Shown: piece by piece, positions 9,904 to 19,724 of the stretch
Numbering within the stretch: position 1 is the first letter of the stretch
How the letters are laid out: every line of letters begins with the position of its first letter
Assembly (NCBI RefSeq): GCF_001314605.1
Contig: NZ_LIHP01000016.1
Location: 372,001-436,000, forward strand
Reading direction: 5' to 3'
From: Marinobacter sp. HL-58
GTDB taxonomy: Bacteria > Pseudomonadota > Gammaproteobacteria > Pseudomonadales > Oleiphilaceae
Length of the DNA stretch: 64,000 nucleotides
Program-made: the position numbers and the translations under genes
The notes under the pieces: generated by a model
Databases searched by the model: none
The model's input: the letters and a program-made list of their open reading frames with translations, nothing else
What the model was told of the DNA's origin: nothing

Positions 9904-10482
9904 CTAGTAGGCCGGTCCGGAGGCACTTACCAGCCGTGCGTAACCGACCGAGCCACGCCCCGCTCCGACACTGTTGTGCTGGGCATGCTCCAGAAGGTAG
10001 CGGCTGACCTGCTCCCATTGCTCGTCATCCAGTCCCTGCAGTGCAACCTCCTGCACCGGCTCGCCTGATGAGCTGACATCCTGGCCCTCGGACGACTCGG
10101 CCGGAATACCGGCGTTGGCCACTTCGGGGCTGGAGTCTGCCGACTCCCATCCCGCACCTGCGCCAAAACCCACCACCAGGGCCAGTGTCACCATGGCGAC
10201 TGCAGGCCAGTGCCAGTTACGGTCTCTGCCTCCCCGCTGTGCTGCCACGGGGCTGTCCGTCTTCCGGGAACCGCCGTCCAGTGCTTCTCTGACACGGGCA
10301 CTGACATCCACCCGGTCGTCAGCCAGATTGCCCTGGTGCATCAGATCGCGCACCTGCTGCCAACGCTGCCACTGGGAACAGACTTCATCCTGTCGGGCAT
10401 GGGACAATAACCTGCGGACAGACAGTTCGTCCGCTTCGTCATCCATCATTGCCGACAGGGTTTCTTTGAGACGATCATCCAT
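9904..10482 (-). CDS. rseA: RseA/MucA anti-sigma-E factor
   Basis: I place the start at MDDRLKETLSAMMDDEADELSV. Its ATG at 10482 has GAGG about eight bases upstream and matches the family N-terminus; an ATG five codons earlier lacks a good site. The 192 residues comprise a cytoplasmic sigma-binding domain, one membrane segment (WPAVAMVTLALVVGFGAGAGW, about residues 92-112) and a periplasmic tail. In the family it holds RpoE at the membrane until DegS- and RseP-type proteases cleave it. It lies directly after rpoE. Confidence 0.93.
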   Translation of the reverse strand: MDDRLKETLSAMMDDEADELSVRRLLSHARQDEVCSQWQRWQQVRDLMHQGNLADDRVDVSARVREALDGGSRKTDSPVAAQRGGRDRNWHWPAVAMVTLALVVGFGAGAGWESADSSPEVANAGIPAESSEGQDVSSSGEPVQEVALQGLDDEQWEQVSRYLLEHAQHNSVGAGRGSVGYARLVSASGPAY

Positions 10483-10493
10483 AGGACGCAACC

Positions 10494-11114
10494 TCATGAT
10501 GTCCGGGAATCATTTAACAAGGGGCCAAGGTGACGATCCACTGCGTCCCGTGCCCTGAAAATTCGCGACCTGACGGTGCCAATCGGACACTCGAGGATAC
10601 CCGCGATATCGTCATAGCTCAGCCCGTCGTATTCCCTGAGCAAGAACGCTGACCTGAGCTCCTCCGGAAGATTCGCTATGGCCACCCTGAGGGCTTCCTG
10701 CAACTGGTCCCGCTGCAGCAGTTTCTCCGGTGAAGCGTTGTCTCTCAGCCTTGAGCCGTCGTCAAAATTCTCGGCCTCAACAGCGTCGGCACTCCCCTGC
10801 GGACGGCGGCCACGGGATTCCAGGAAATTCTTGGCCGTGTTCACCGCAATCCGGTATAGCCAGGTATAAAAGGCACTGTCACCCCGAAAGCGCTCTATCG
10901 CACGGTACGCCTTGACGAAGGTTTCCTGGGTCAGGTCCATCACCTCCTGGCTGTCGTACACATACCGGCTGATGATCGATGCGACCCTTGACTGGTACTT
11001 GACCACCAGAAGGTCAAAGGCAGACCGGTCACCATGACGTACCTTCCTTACCAACTGAAGGTCTGTCTGGCTCTCGTTGTTTTCTTCCTTGTGTCGTTCT
11101 GTTTCCACAGTCAT
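10494..11114 (-). CDS. rpoE: RNA polymerase sigma factor RpoE (AlgU)
   Basis: ECF sigma factor for envelope stress. Region 2 (DLLVVKYQSRVASIISRY..DLTQETFVKAYRAIERFRGDSAFYTWLYRIAVNTAKNFL) and region 4 (GLSYDDIAGILECPIGTVRSRIFRARDAVDRHL) closely follow AlgU. The start is uncertain. The frame is open to an ATG at 11183, but conservation begins at SQTDLQLVRKV. I use the ATG at 11114 (206 residues); neither has a convincing ribosome site. A sigma-E type promoter lies upstream, implying autoregulation, and rseA follows after 11 bases. Confidence 0.94.
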   Translation of the reverse strand: MTVETERHKEENNESQTDLQLVRKVRHGDRSAFDLLVVKYQSRVASIISRYVYDSQEVMDLTQETFVKAYRAIERFRGDSAFYTWLYRIAVNTAKNFLESRGRRPQGSADAVEAENFDDGSRLRDNASPEKLLQRDQLQEALRVAIANLPEELRSAFLLREYDGLSYDDIAGILECPIGTVRSRIFRARDAVDRHLGPLLNDSRTS

Positions 11115-11249
11115 GGACGGAGTGCCGGGATTTCCATAGTGAGCGACCATCTGGCCAACTTGCCTGTACTTCGGTGGATTCATGCTGCTGCCCGATGTCC
11201 GATTAGGCTATGGTGCGCCCGCTTCAATGGGTACACCCCGTCAGGCCAA

Positions 11250-11276
11250 ATAGACAGCAGGCACAAAGTTTAGTTC
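11250..11276 (-). promoter_or_regulatory. Sigma-E (AlgU) dependent promoter of rpoE
   Basis: Minus strand: GAACTA, 16 bases, TCTAT. The AlgU/RpoE consensus is GAACTT-N16/17-TCTGA, giving 5 of 6 and 3 of 5 with ideal spacing, placed upstream of the sigma-factor gene itself. Autoregulation of rpoE/algU from such a promoter is established in relatives. Confidence 0.7.
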
Positions 11277-11292
11277 AATACACCTCCACATT

Positions 11293-12918
11293 ATGGCCTG
11301 CGATAACGATCCGATGCCACAATCCCACGAATTCGATGTCCTGATAATCGGCAGCGGTGCAGCCGGGCTGACCGTTGCCCTCAATTTGCCCGAGCACCTG
11401 CAGGTTGCCGTTGTCAGCAAGGCAGATATCAGCAGTGGCGCAACACTCTGGGCCCAGGGGGGCATTGCCGCGGTTCTGGATGACGACGACTCCCTGGAGA
11501 ACCACATCAGCGATACTCTCATCGCCGGTGGCGGACTTTGCCATGAAGACGCTGTCCGCTTCACCGTGGAACACGGCCGCGAGAGCATTGACTGGCTGAT
11601 TGACAGCGGGGTCACCTTTACCAGGGACGATGAGTCACACTACCACCTGACACGTGAAGGTGGACACAGTCATCGACGCATTATCCACGCCGCCGATGCC
11701 ACCGGCCATGCGGTTTCCACAACCCTGACGTCACAGGCCCAGGCGCGCTCCAATATTACGCTGATGTCAGGCCGGGTTGCTGTCGACCTGATCACCAATC
11801 GCAAGCTGTCATTGCCAGGCAATGCCTGCGTGGGTGCCTATATCCTGAACTTGGAAGACAGTCATGTTGAACTCTTCCGGGCCCGGTTTACGGTCATTGC
11901 CACCGGCGGTGCCAGTAAAGCCTACCGTTATACCACCAACCCCGATGGCGCGTCCGGCGATGGCATTGCCATGGCCTGGCGGGCGGGCTGTCGGGTCGGC
12001 AACATGGAATTCAACCAGTTCCATCCCACGTGCCTGTACCACCCTCACGCAAAGTCGTTCCTGATTACCGAAGCCGTCAGGGGTGAGGGTGGCGTTCTTC
12101 TGCTCCCGGATGGCACCCGGTTCATGGACAGGTTTGACGACCGGGGTGAATTGGCCCCGAGAGACATTGTCGCCCGCGCCATTGACCATGAAATGAAACG
12201 GCTGGGTGCGGATCACCTGTATCTGGATATCAGTCACAAGCCGGCAGACTTCATCAGGCATCATTTCCCGACCATATACGAAAAATGCCTGACTTTCGGA
12301 ATCGACATCACCAGAGAACCCATTCCGGTGGTCCCCGCCGCCCATTACACCTGTGGTGGCATCCTCAGCGATCAGCGGGCGCGCACGGATATAAACCAGC
12401 TCTATGTTGTTGGCGAGGCAGCGTTCACCGGGCTGCACGGCGCCAACCGCATGGCCAGCAACTCGCTGCTGGAATGTCTTGTCTACGGCCGCGCCGCCGC
12501 TGCGGACATCACTCGCCGGGAATCGGATATTCCCGCGCCGCCGGACGCACCCGACTGGGACGAAAGCCAGGTAAGGGATTCCGACGAGGACGTGGTAATC
12601 TCCCACAACTGGGATGAGCTCCGGCACTTCATGTGGGATTACGTGGGTATTGTTCGCACCACCAAACGTCTGCAGAGAGCCAAGCATCGTATTGACTTGC
12701 TGGAACGGGAAATCGGCGAATTCTACAGCAACTACCGGGTTTCCAATGACCTGCTGGAGTTGCGGAACCTGGTGACCGTCGCGGATCTGATCATCTGCTC
12801 CGCCCTTCAGCGCAGAGAGAGCCGTGGCCTGCATTACACGCTGGATTTCCCCGGACTGCTCAACGAAGCAAAGGATACGGTACTGGTGCCGACAACCTAC
12901 CGTCGCCCAGCCCCATGA
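11293..12918 (+). CDS. nadB: L-aspartate oxidase
   Basis: Flavoenzyme that oxidises L-aspartate to iminoaspartate, the first step of NAD synthesis. The 541 residues start with the FAD-binding GSGAAGLT motif (about residue 20). The fumarate reductase/succinate dehydrogenase type active-site stretch is present: [12 protein letters not shown], then FHPTCLYHP, then [40 protein letters not shown] follows, and a helical C-terminal domain ends the protein. A second ATG at 11314 is an alternative start. It is divergent from rpoE, as in Pseudomonas. Confidence 0.96.
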   Translation: MACDNDPMPQSHEFDVLIIGSGAAGLTVALNLPEHLQVAVVSKADISSGATLWAQGGIAAVLDDDDSLENHISDTLIAGGGLCHEDAVRFTVEHGRESIDWLIDSGVTFTRDDESHYHLTREGGHSHRRIIHAADATGHAVSTTLTSQAQARSNITLMSGRVAVDLITNRKLSLPGNACVGAYILNLEDSHVELFRARFTVIATGGASKAYRYTTNPDGASGDGIAMAWRAGCRVGNMEFNQFHPTCLYHPHAKSFLITEAVRGEGGVLLLPDGTRFMDRFDDRGELAPRDIVARAIDHEMKRLGADHLYLDISHKPADFIRHHFPTIYEKCLTFGIDITREPIPVVPAAHYTCGGILSDQRARTDINQLYVVGEAAFTGLHGANRMASNSLLECLVYGRAAAADITRRESDIPAPPDAPDWDESQVRDSDEDVVISHNWDELRHFMWDYVGIVRTTKRLQRAKHRIDLLEREIGEFYSNYRVSNDLLELRNLVTVADLIICSALQRRESRGLHYTLDFPGLLNEAKDTVLVPTTYRRPAP

Positions 12919-12963
12919 CAGGGCCGATCCAAACTGATTGCCACTGACCAACTGAGAGTACTC

Positions 12964-13218
12964 ATGTCTGATAACACCGAGTTTAACCGCCTGTGGTGGC
13001 ACAGCCGTCGCGGCATGCTTGAGCTGGACGTATTGCTGATCCCGTTCCTCGAAGAGGCCTACCGGGATCTGCCTGCGGAAGATCAGGCCCGTTACCACAA
13101 GCTGATCACCTGCGAAGACACTGACATGTTCGAGTGGTTCATGCAGCGCAGCCAGCCGGAAGACCCGGACCTGCAACGTATTGTCGATATCATACTGAAA
13201 CGTGTTCAACCGGATTGA
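12964..13218 (+). CDS. sdhE: FAD assembly factor SdhE
   Basis: An 84-residue all-helical protein of the SdhE (YgfY/CptB) family, which promotes covalent attachment of FAD to succinate dehydrogenase SdhA. The conserved RGMLELD (RGxxE motif) lies near residues 16-22, and the acidic tail motif MFEWF follows near residue 59. Length is normal. The ygfX gene starts inside its last codons (17-base overlap). Confidence 0.93.
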   Translation: MSDNTEFNRLWWHSRRGMLELDVLLIPFLEEAYRDLPAEDQARYHKLITCEDTDMFEWFMQRSQPEDPDLQRIVDIILKRVQPD

Positions 13219-13702
13219 CCTGAACGTCTCGCCATCACACCGGGTGGCGTTACTATGTGCACTGCCCTGGCTGTTGCTGACAGCCCTGCTGGTGCAGCTT
13301 GCCAGTAGCGGGGGCCCGGCAATGCTCGCGCCTGTCGCAATCACACTGGCCGGAGCCGTCTTACAGTACCGCCGCACCGGCTTGCTGCGGGGCCCGAACG
13401 CCGTAACCGGTTTAAGGATTGAAAACCAGCGCCTGTTCGCGCGCTTGGGCTCCGGCAGGGAACATCCCGTGCTCACTGCCGGAGAAAGCCGGGTCAGTGC
13501 GGGGTTTGCCATCTTGAAACTGCAGCTTACCGACACCACATCAAAAGCATATCCTGTTGTTCTGGTTGCACTGACGCCCGGTTTTCGTAACACCTCACCG
13601 GAAGCGTTCCGCCAGTTGCGCGTATGGCTTCGCCTTGGGCCGTCCTGTGCCATCAGGCAGGCCGGCGACCAGCAACCACTCACTGTTCAGGAAACCCACT
13701 GA
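13202..13702 (+). CDS. YgfX-like membrane protein
   Basis: A 166-residue protein with two closely spaced hydrophobic segments near the N-terminus (about residues 16-34 and 40-55), a short basic turn and a soluble C-terminal half. This is the layout of the YgfX (CptA) family, which is encoded next to sdhE/ygfY and has been discussed as its toxin-like partner. The 17-base overlap with sdhE supports translational coupling. The family call rests on layout and neighbourhood more than on strong motifs. Confidence 0.75.
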   Translation: MFNRIDLNVSPSHRVALLCALPWLLLTALLVQLASSGGPAMLAPVAITLAGAVLQYRRTGLLRGPNAVTGLRIENQRLFARLGSGREHPVLTAGESRVSAGFAILKLQLTDTTSKAYPVVLVALTPGFRNTSPEAFRQLRVWLRLGPSCAIRQAGDQQPLTVQETH

Positions 13703-13716
13703 TTCCGGAGCATTCC

Positions 13717-14715
13717 ATGTCAGATACCGAACACCCGGCTGCCGGCCATCCGCTGCCTCAACCCGCCCGCGTTACCCTTTCCGACCGGGTGATTGCGCGC
13801 ATTTCCGGCCCGGGAACCGACAAGTTCCTGCAGGGCCAGTTCAGCCAGCAGATTGATGATGTCACCGAAAGCCACTCCCCCAGAGCTGCCGCCTGCACGC
13901 CGAAAGGTCGCGCCTACTGCCTGACCCGACTGGTGCGGGAAGGCGAAGACGTGCTGATGGAACTGCCGTCTGAGCTGGCAGAGGATACCGTCAACCATCT
14001 GCGAAAGTACCTGATGCTTTTCCGAGGCACTTCCATGGAAATGGAAACCGGCGCCCGCATCATCGGGTTAATGGGAGAAGCTACGGCAAAACAGTTGTTG
14101 CCGGAGGCTGTCGAGCAATTATCCTCCCCGGGAGACTCCGTGGTCGTTCAGGGTGGGCACCTGATACGCACCATGAGCACCGCCGAAGGCATGGTCCGCT
14201 ATGAATTCTGGCTGACCGGAAATGTGGACGAGGCTCTGCAAAAGGCATTGGACGACATTCCGGAGGCCACCCTGGCCGACTGGCATGCGTCGGAAATTGC
14301 TGCCGGCGTGGCGGCACTGACTCCGGCCACGAAAGAAGGTTTTGTGCCGCAGATGCTGAACTGGCAGCACGTGGGCGGCGTTCACTTCAAGAAGGGGTGC
14401 TATACCGGTCAGGAAGTGATTGCCCGCATGCACTTCCTGGGGCAGCTGAAAAAAAGTCTGTTTCGGCTGGGCACCAGCCAGGCTGCAAGCCTGCCGGTAT
14501 CCGGTGAAGCCATCATGAACGGTGACCGTTCCGTGGGCACCGTGATCAACTCTGTCGGCTTTTCAGATGGCAGCGCAGAGCTTCTGGCCGTGGTTCGCCA
14601 CGATGCCGCGGGGCTGAGCCTTGCTCCTGAGAGCGCCACGGACACAGCACTCAGCCTGCGTCCGCTGCCTTATGAGGTTCCCGAAAGGGAACAAACCGGC
14701 ACCTCTGATACATAA
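13717..14715 (+). CDS. ygfZ: Folate-binding protein YgfZ (Fe-S cluster repair)
   Basis: A GcvT-like tetrahydrofolate-binding protein that supports synthesis or repair of some iron-sulfur enzymes. The YgfZ signature KKGCYTGQEVIARMHFLG, including the conserved cysteine, is near residue 230. I use the ATG at 13717 with CGGAG six bases upstream, giving 332 residues; the longer open frame from 13624 has no family-like sequence. It follows sdhE-ygfX, the same association as in E. coli. Confidence 0.94.
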   Translation: MSDTEHPAAGHPLPQPARVTLSDRVIARISGPGTDKFLQGQFSQQIDDVTESHSPRAAACTPKGRAYCLTRLVREGEDVLMELPSELAEDTVNHLRKYLMLFRGTSMEMETGARIIGLMGEATAKQLLPEAVEQLSSPGDSVVVQGGHLIRTMSTAEGMVRYEFWLTGNVDEALQKALDDIPEATLADWHASEIAAGVAALTPATKEGFVPQMLNWQHVGGVHFKKGCYTGQEVIARMHFLGQLKKSLFRLGTSQAASLPVSGEAIMNGDRSVGTVINSVGFSDGSAELLAVVRHDAAGLSLAPESATDTALSLRPLPYEVPEREQTGTSDT

Positions 14716-14740
14716 GTTGACAGGAAGAATCGCGAGAATT

Positions 14741-14749
14741 TGCTATAAA
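14741..14749 (+). promoter_or_regulatory. Candidate extended -10 promoter for the HDOD gene
   Basis: TGC-TATAAA is a TGn extended -10 element in the 117-base gap before the HDOD gene. A perfect TTGACA stands 21 bases upstream of the TATAAA, too far for standard spacing, so the extended -10 may carry the activity. The leader would be about 75 bases. Confidence 0.4.
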
Positions 14750-14832
14750 GTACTTCAAATACCTGAACATTTTGGCCTGCACGGTGCTTCCTGCCGGCCG
14801 GGTGACTCTCAACTTGCGGACTGCAGCTGACC

Positions 14833-15666
14833 ATGTCGAATATTGTAGAAACCATAAAAGCCGACCTGACCGATGCCATTGAGAACGACAAACTCGTATT
14901 GCCGACGCTTCCGGAAGTTGCGTTGCAGGTGCGGGAAATCGCAGAAAACGAGGATTCAGCAATACTGGATCTGGTAAAGGTCATCAGCAATGACACGGCG
15001 CTTTCTGCCCGCATCATCCGTGTCTGTAACAGCCCGCTTTTTCGCGGCAGTCGCGCCATTGAAAACCTGAATATGGCGGTCAGCCGTCTTGGCATGGCCT
15101 ACACCAGCAACCTGGCCATGGGCCTGGCCATGGAGCAGATGTTCCAGGCAACCTCGGACATGATCGACAAGCGCCTGCGTGCCACCTGGCAAAAGAGTAC
15201 CGAGGTGGCCGGGGTGTGCCACGTTCTGGCCCAGCATTACACGAAACTCAAGCCTGATCAGGCAACTCTGGCCGGCCTTGTTCACCTGATCGGTGTGCTG
15301 CCCATTCTGCGCTATGTGGAGGACCGGGATATCCAGATCAGCAGTATCATGCTGGACAATGTGATTGATGAGATTCACCCCCGCATTGGAACGGCGATTC
15401 TGCAGAAATGGGATTTTCCGAAGGAACTCCAGAACGTACCGCTTGAGTACGCCAACCTTCATCGTGAGGTGCCTGCTCCGGATTATGCGGATCTGGTGCT
15501 GGTTGCCAATCTGCAGTTGGTGGCGGGGACGGATCATCCCTGGACGGAGGTGGACTGGAAGACGATTTCGGCGTTTGATCGGCTCGGGCTGGATCCTGAG
15601 GTGGATATGACCGAGGAAGAGGATCTGAATGCCCAGATGGAAGCGGCTATGGCGCTTCTTCAGTAG
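14833..15666 (+). CDS. HDOD domain protein
   Basis: A 277-residue protein made almost entirely of one HDOD domain, a non-catalytic relative of HD phosphohydrolases used in signalling and cell-cycle control. The family opening LPTLPEVALQVREIAENEDS and ISNDTALSARIIRVCNSPLF (residues about 24-75) is clear. The catalytic HD pair is absent, as expected. No receiver or GGDEF domain is attached, and the partner is unknown. Downstream lies a palindromic repeat and then the convergent ung gene. Confidence 0.88.
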   Translation: MSNIVETIKADLTDAIENDKLVLPTLPEVALQVREIAENEDSAILDLVKVISNDTALSARIIRVCNSPLFRGSRAIENLNMAVSRLGMAYTSNLAMGLAMEQMFQATSDMIDKRLRATWQKSTEVAGVCHVLAQHYTKLKPDQATLAGLVHLIGVLPILRYVEDRDIQISSIMLDNVIDEIHPRIGTAILQKWDFPKELQNVPLEYANLHREVPAPDYADLVLVANLQLVAGTDHPWTEVDWKTISAFDRLGLDPEVDMTEEEDLNAQMEAAMALLQ

Positions 15667-15696
15667 TTCCTTCCTGGCCGGCTGGAATTGGGGGCT

Positions 15697-15786
15697 GGCC
15701 GGAGGCGGGGGTATTTTTCCTCGGGAAAAGAACTCGCTTCGCTCAGACACCTTTTCCTGTCAGAGAAAATACCCCCACCTCCGGCC
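15697..15786. repeat. Palindromic intergenic repeat, family A, copy 1
   Basis: Two 21-base arms (15697-15717 and 15766-15786) are reverse complements with one mismatch, and a second inverted pair GGAAAAG/CTTTTCC lies inside. The centre carries CTCGCTTCGCTCAGACAC. Almost the same core lies, in reverse orientation, at 19725-19819. It fills the gap between two convergent genes and may act as a two-way terminator. No open frame and no target-site duplication were seen. Confidence 0.85.
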
Positions 15787-15823
15787 GATCACACTCTGTT
15801 GCGGGCCGCTCTTTGCGGTCCCT

Positions 15824-16570
15824 TCAAGAGCTGGGCTGACTTTTCCCGTAATGTTCCAGTAACTCTGATTTGCCTGGTAAGGACCAGTCGACGATGGGCA
15901 GGCCGTTTTGTTGTAACCACTCGTTGGCCCTGGAAAAGTGCTTGCAGCCGAAGAAGCCGCGGTAGGCGCTTAACGGGGACGGGTGTGGGCCGTCCAGTAC
16001 CAGATGTTTGCTGCGGTCGATGTGTCGGCCTTTCTTTTTTGCGTAGCTTCCCCAGAGCAGGAACACCACGCCCTGTCGTTCCCGGTTGATGGTTTCTATG
16101 ACCCGGTCGGTGAAGGTTTCCCAGCCTTTGCCCTGGTGAGCACCCGCCTGGCCCTGGACGACGGTGAGTACGCTGTTGAGCAGGAGGACGCCCTGCTCGG
16201 CCCAGGGTTGGAGGCAGCCGTGGTCCGGGGGCTGAATGCCGAGATCGTCCCGGATTTCCTTGAAGATGTTGACCAGTGAGGGCGGTATCGCCACATGGGG
16301 GCGCACGGAGAAGCACAGGCCGTGGGCCTGGCCGGGGCCGTGGTAGGGGTCCTGGCCGAGGATGACCACGCGGACCCGGTCCAGCGGGGTGCTGTTCAGT
16401 GCGTTGAAGCAGAGGTGGCTGGCGGGGAAGAGGATTTTGCCGGCCTGTTCTTCCGCAGCCAGGAAGTCAGCCAGCTGTTGCATGTAAGGCTGGCTGAATT
16501 CGTTGGCAAGATGTTCGGACCAGCCCCGGCCAGGCTTGAGCTGGCTTGCCAGTACCTCCACCGGCTGCAT
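15824..16570 (-). CDS. ung: Uracil-DNA glycosylase
   Basis: Family 1 enzyme that removes uracil from DNA to start base excision repair. The 248-residue sequence contains the catalytic loop [22 protein letters not shown] (Asp of GQDPYH, near residue 71) and the second motif [21 protein letters not shown] near residue 195 with the catalytic His. Both are intact. It lies three bases downstream of lysS on the same strand. Confidence 0.97.
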   Translation of the reverse strand: MQPVEVLASQLKPGRGWSEHLANEFSQPYMQQLADFLAAEEQAGKILFPASHLCFNALNSTPLDRVRVVILGQDPYHGPGQAHGLCFSVRPHVAIPPSLVNIFKEIRDDLGIQPPDHGCLQPWAEQGVLLLNSVLTVVQGQAGAHQGKGWETFTDRVIETINRERQGVVFLLWGSYAKKKGRHIDRSKHLVLDGPHPSPLSAYRGFFGCKHFSRANEWLQQNGLPIVDWSLPGKSELLEHYGKSQPSS

Positions 16571-16573
16571 GGG

Positions 16574-18106
16574 TCAGTCCTCGTCTTTCTTTGTTTCCGC
16601 CCTGTGTTCCGGGCGCATTGCCGGGAACAGGATGACATCGCGGATGGAGGCCGAGTTGGTCAGCAACATGGCCAGGCGGTCGATGCCGATCCCCTCCCCC
16701 GCCGTTGGCGGCAGGCCGTACTCCAGTGCCATGATGTAGTCTTCGTCGTAGAACATGGCTTCGTCATCACCGGCGTCTTTTTCGGCCACCTGGTCCTGGA
16801 AACGCTCCGCCTGGTCCTCGGCGTCGTTAAGCTCGGAGAAGCCGTTGGCAATTTCGCGGCCACCCACGAAGAACTCGAAGCGCTCGGTGACGAACGGGTC
16901 GTTGTCCTTGCAGCGTGCCAGTGGCGACACTTCTTTCGGGTAATCGGTAATAAACGTCGGCTGCATCAGGCGATGTTCGGCGGTTGCCTCGAAGATCTCG
17001 ATCTGGACCTTGCCGAGCCCCCAGCCATTCTTGATATAGATGCCGAGATCCTTCGCCACCTGACGGGCGCCGGCTTCATCCGACAACTGCTCCGCCTTGA
17101 TATCCGGGTTATGGCGCAGAATGGCTTCCACCACCGTCAGGCGTTCAAATGGCTTGCCGAAATCGTATTCGATGGTCTCTTCTTCGCCATCCGCCAGGGT
17201 GCGGGTATTCACCACGGTGGTGGTGCCCAGGACCTTCCGGGTAATGGTGCGCAGCATGTCTTCGGTCAGGTCCATCAGATCGTTGTGATCCGCGTAGGCC
17301 TGATAGAACTCCACCATGGTGAATTCCGGGTTGTGACGGGTGGATAACCCTTCATTACGGAAGTTGCGGTTGATCTCGAATACCCGCTCGAAGCCACCCA
17401 CCACCAGGCGCTTCAAAAACAGCTCCGGCGCAATACGCAGGTACATGTCGATGCCCAGGGCGTTGTGATGGGTCACGAACGGCCGTGCGGTGGCGCCACC
17501 CGGTATGACCTGGAGCATGGGGGTTTCCACTTCCATGAAATCCCGGTCGGTGAAGTACTGGCGCATGACGCTGATGATCTTGGAGCGCGCATAAAACACC
17601 CGCCGGCTGTCTTCGTTCACCATCAGGTCCACATAACGATGGCGATAACGGGCCTCGGTGTCGGTCAGGCCTTTATGCTTCTCCGGCAGTGGCCGCAGGG
17701 ACTTGGTGAGCAACACATATTCATCCATGCTGACATACAGATCCCCTTTGCCAGACTTGCAGAGAACGCCACGGACACCAACGATGTCACCCAGGTCCCA
17801 GTGTTTGGTGTCTTTCTGGACGTCCTTGGAGGCGTAGATCTGGATACGCCCGGTCATGTCCTGTACCACCTTGAATGCCTTGCGGTCCAGCATCATGCGA
17901 CCCGCGATGGCCACCTGGACTCCCATTTCCGCCAGCTCTTCCTTGGTCTTGTCGCCGTATTTGGCCTGAAGCTCTGCGGCGGTGGCGTCGCGGCGGAAGT
18001 CATTGGGAAAGGCGTTGCCCTGCTCGCGCATCTCGGCCAGCTTGGCGCGGCGCTCGGCAATCAGCTTGTTATCCTCTGGCTGTGCATTCTGGGTGTGGTC
18101 AGTCAT
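16574..18106 (-). CDS. lysS: Lysine-tRNA ligase (class II)
   Basis: Charges tRNA-Lys. The 510 residues comprise an N-terminal OB-fold anticodon-binding domain (about residues 60-155) and a class II catalytic core. Motif 2 ([31 protein letters not shown]) and motif 3 ([20 protein letters not shown]) can be read directly. It follows prfB by 54 bases, the standard prfB-lysS order. Confidence 0.97.
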   Translation of the reverse strand: MTDHTQNAQPEDNKLIAERRAKLAEMREQGNAFPNDFRRDATAAELQAKYGDKTKEELAEMGVQVAIAGRMMLDRKAFKVVQDMTGRIQIYASKDVQKDTKHWDLGDIVGVRGVLCKSGKGDLYVSMDEYVLLTKSLRPLPEKHKGLTDTEARYRHRYVDLMVNEDSRRVFYARSKIISVMRQYFTDRDFMEVETPMLQVIPGGATARPFVTHHNALGIDMYLRIAPELFLKRLVVGGFERVFEINRNFRNEGLSTRHNPEFTMVEFYQAYADHNDLMDLTEDMLRTITRKVLGTTTVVNTRTLADGEEETIEYDFGKPFERLTVVEAILRHNPDIKAEQLSDEAGARQVAKDLGIYIKNGWGLGKVQIEIFEATAEHRLMQPTFITDYPKEVSPLARCKDNDPFVTERFEFFVGGREIANGFSELNDAEDQAERFQDQVAEKDAGDDEAMFYDEDYIMALEYGLPPTAGEGIGIDRLAMLLTNSASIRDVILFPAMRPEHRAETKKDED

Positions 18107-18160
18107 GTTGGCTCACAAAAAGATCGGGAATTGTCCGGGTCAGCATGGAAAAGGCGCCGG

Positions 18161-19256
18161 TTACAGCGCCATCTTCAGGCTGGCTTCGATAAACTTGTCG
18201 ATGTCACCATCCAGCACCGACTGGGTATTGCTGGTTTCCACCTTGGTACGCAGATCCTTGATGCGGCTGTCGTCCAGCACGTAGGAACGAATCTGGCTGC
18301 CCCAGCCGATATCCGCCTTGGCGTCTTCGGCTTTCTGCTTTTCGGCATTGCGCTCCTGCATCTCGCGCTCGAACAGCTTGGCTTTCAGCTGTTTCATGGC
18401 CTGGTCCTTGTTCTGGTGCTGGCTTCGGCCAGCCTGACAGGCCACGACAATACCAGTGGGGTTGTGGGTCAGACGCACCGCGGATTCGGTCCGGTTAACA
18501 TGCTGACCACCGGCACCGGAGGCACGGTACACATCCACCCGCAGATCCGCCGGGTTGATCTCGATCTCGAAACTGTCGTCCACTTCCGGCGACACAAATA
18601 CCGAGGAGAATGACGTATGGCGGCGGTTGCCGGAATCGAACGGTGACTTGCGCACCAGTCGATGGACGCCGGTTTCGGTTCGCAGCCAGCCAAACGCATA
18701 ATCGCCCTGAACATGGATGGTGGCACTCTTGATGCCAGCCACATCGCCTTCCTGCAGTTCAACAATCTCGGCCTTGAACCCGCGGCGCTCTGCCCATCTC
18801 AGGTACATGCGCAGCAGCATGTTGGCCCAGTCCTGGGCCTCGGTGCCGCCGGAGCCGGCCTGAATGTCCAGATAGGCATTGTTGGCATCCATCTCGCCGG
18901 AAAACATGCGGCGGAATTCGAGCTTTTCGAGCTCTTTGTCGAGCCCCGCCAGGTCGGCTTCAATTTCTGCAACCGTGCCCTCGTCCTCTTCCTCGGCAGC
19001 GATATCCAGCAAGCCCTCGGCGTCTTCGAGGCCGGAGGTGAGGTTGTCGATGGTGCGGACGATTAGCTCAAGATCAGAGCGCTCTTTGCCCAGCGCCTGG
19101 GCCCGGTCGGGATCTTCCCACACCGAGGGCACTTCCAGCTCGCGCTCGACTTCGGTCAGTCTCTCACTACGCTGATCGTAGTCAAAGATACCCCCTGAGC
19201 GCTTCGGTGCGCTCACGAAGGTCTTTTATCTTCGTAACAATAGGATTGATTTCCAT
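18161..19256 (-). CDS. prfB: Peptide chain release factor 2, two frames joined by programmed +1 frameshift
   Basis: RF2 releases peptides at UGA and UAA. The first frame starts at the ATG at 19256 ([24 protein letters not shown]) and meets UGA at 19184-19182. The second frame carries the rest, from [18 protein letters not shown] onward. [14 protein letters not shown] contains the catalytic GGQ-region equivalent upstream part, and the [18 protein letters not shown] loop carries the GGQ motif. The tripeptide anticodon SPF is in [16 protein letters not shown] caller that ignores the shift will report only 18161-19216. Confidence 0.97.
19182..19196 (-). promoter_or_regulatory. prfB programmed +1 frameshift site
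   Basis: Minus strand reads AGGGGG-TAT-CTT-TGA-C: an internal Shine-Dalgarno sequence (19191-19196), the slippery CTT and an in-frame UGA (19182-19184) followed by C. This is the classical RF2 autoregulatory site, where low RF2 lets the ribosome shift +1. Confidence 0.97.
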
Positions 19257-19386
19257 GAAATCCTTACTCACTCTCGGAAAATGGATGCGATCAAAATCAG
19301 ACGCGAGATTCTACCGGAAATCTGTTTTTAAATCAGCCGGTGGAAACCGTTACCTCAGTGCTTGCAGCAATCTGACTTTGGTGAAA

Positions 19387-19494
19387 GCACCAATCGGGCA
19401 GGCCCTTCCGGGATACGCTGTGAATACGTCCATGTACGCTCGACAAAAACATCCATGTTTTTGACGATCCCGGAAGGGCCTACCCGATCGGTGC
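19387..19494. repeat. Long imperfect palindrome, family B
   Basis: Arms 19387-19414 and 19467-19494 (28 bases each) are reverse complements with two mismatches. Between them sits a small perfect hairpin CAAAAACAT-cc-ATGTTTTTG (19444-19463). It lies upstream of prfB in non-coding sequence. Similar intergenic palindromes are common in marine gammaproteobacteria, from memory. Confidence 0.8.
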
Positions 19495-19523
19495 CTGCAA
19501 CCGGGAGTTGCTGTCGACATGAA

Positions 19524-19698
19524 ACGTAGGTTGGATTAGAGGCAACGCCTCGTAATCCAACAATGCCCGGTCTATCACCCCAGCCAGCCCTCAAATCCGC
19601 CATAACGCGGCTTCGGTTTGTTTTGTTATTTTTACCTTTGAAGGTGGCTATCCGGCTTTTGTCGGATTACGGCCTTTCAGGCCTAATCCGACCTACAT
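19524..19698. repeat. Composite hairpin repeat, family C (two inverted units)
   Basis: Unit 1 (19530-19561) is GTTGGATTA-GAGGC-aac-GCCTC-g-TAATCCAAC. Unit 2 (19661-19692) is GTCGGATTA-c-GGCCT-ttc-AGGCC-TAATCCGAC. The outer flanks CGTAGGTTGGATTAG and CTAATCCGACCTACA are inverted to each other, so the whole forms a paired element of about 170 bases. GTAGG-TYGGATTA elements of this type recur between genes in many proteobacteria. Confidence 0.8.
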
Positions 19699-19724
19699 TT
19701 GAGGCGTTAACTCTCGAGTTTGAT

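Noticed and set aside
11809..13683. A 624-codon open frame on the minus strand opposite nadB, sdhE and ygfX
   Set aside because: It runs antisense to three well-supported genes, its translation has no recognisable domain, and it follows from the high-GC codon pattern of the real genes.
14719..14749. TTGACA at the ygfZ end paired with TATAAA as a standard sigma-70 promoter
   Set aside because: The spacing is 21 bases, too long; only the extended -10 is kept as a candidate.
19524..19698. Family C hairpins as a CRISPR array or attenuator
   Set aside because: There are only two units, inverted to each other, without regular spacers, and no leader peptide or gene directly behind.
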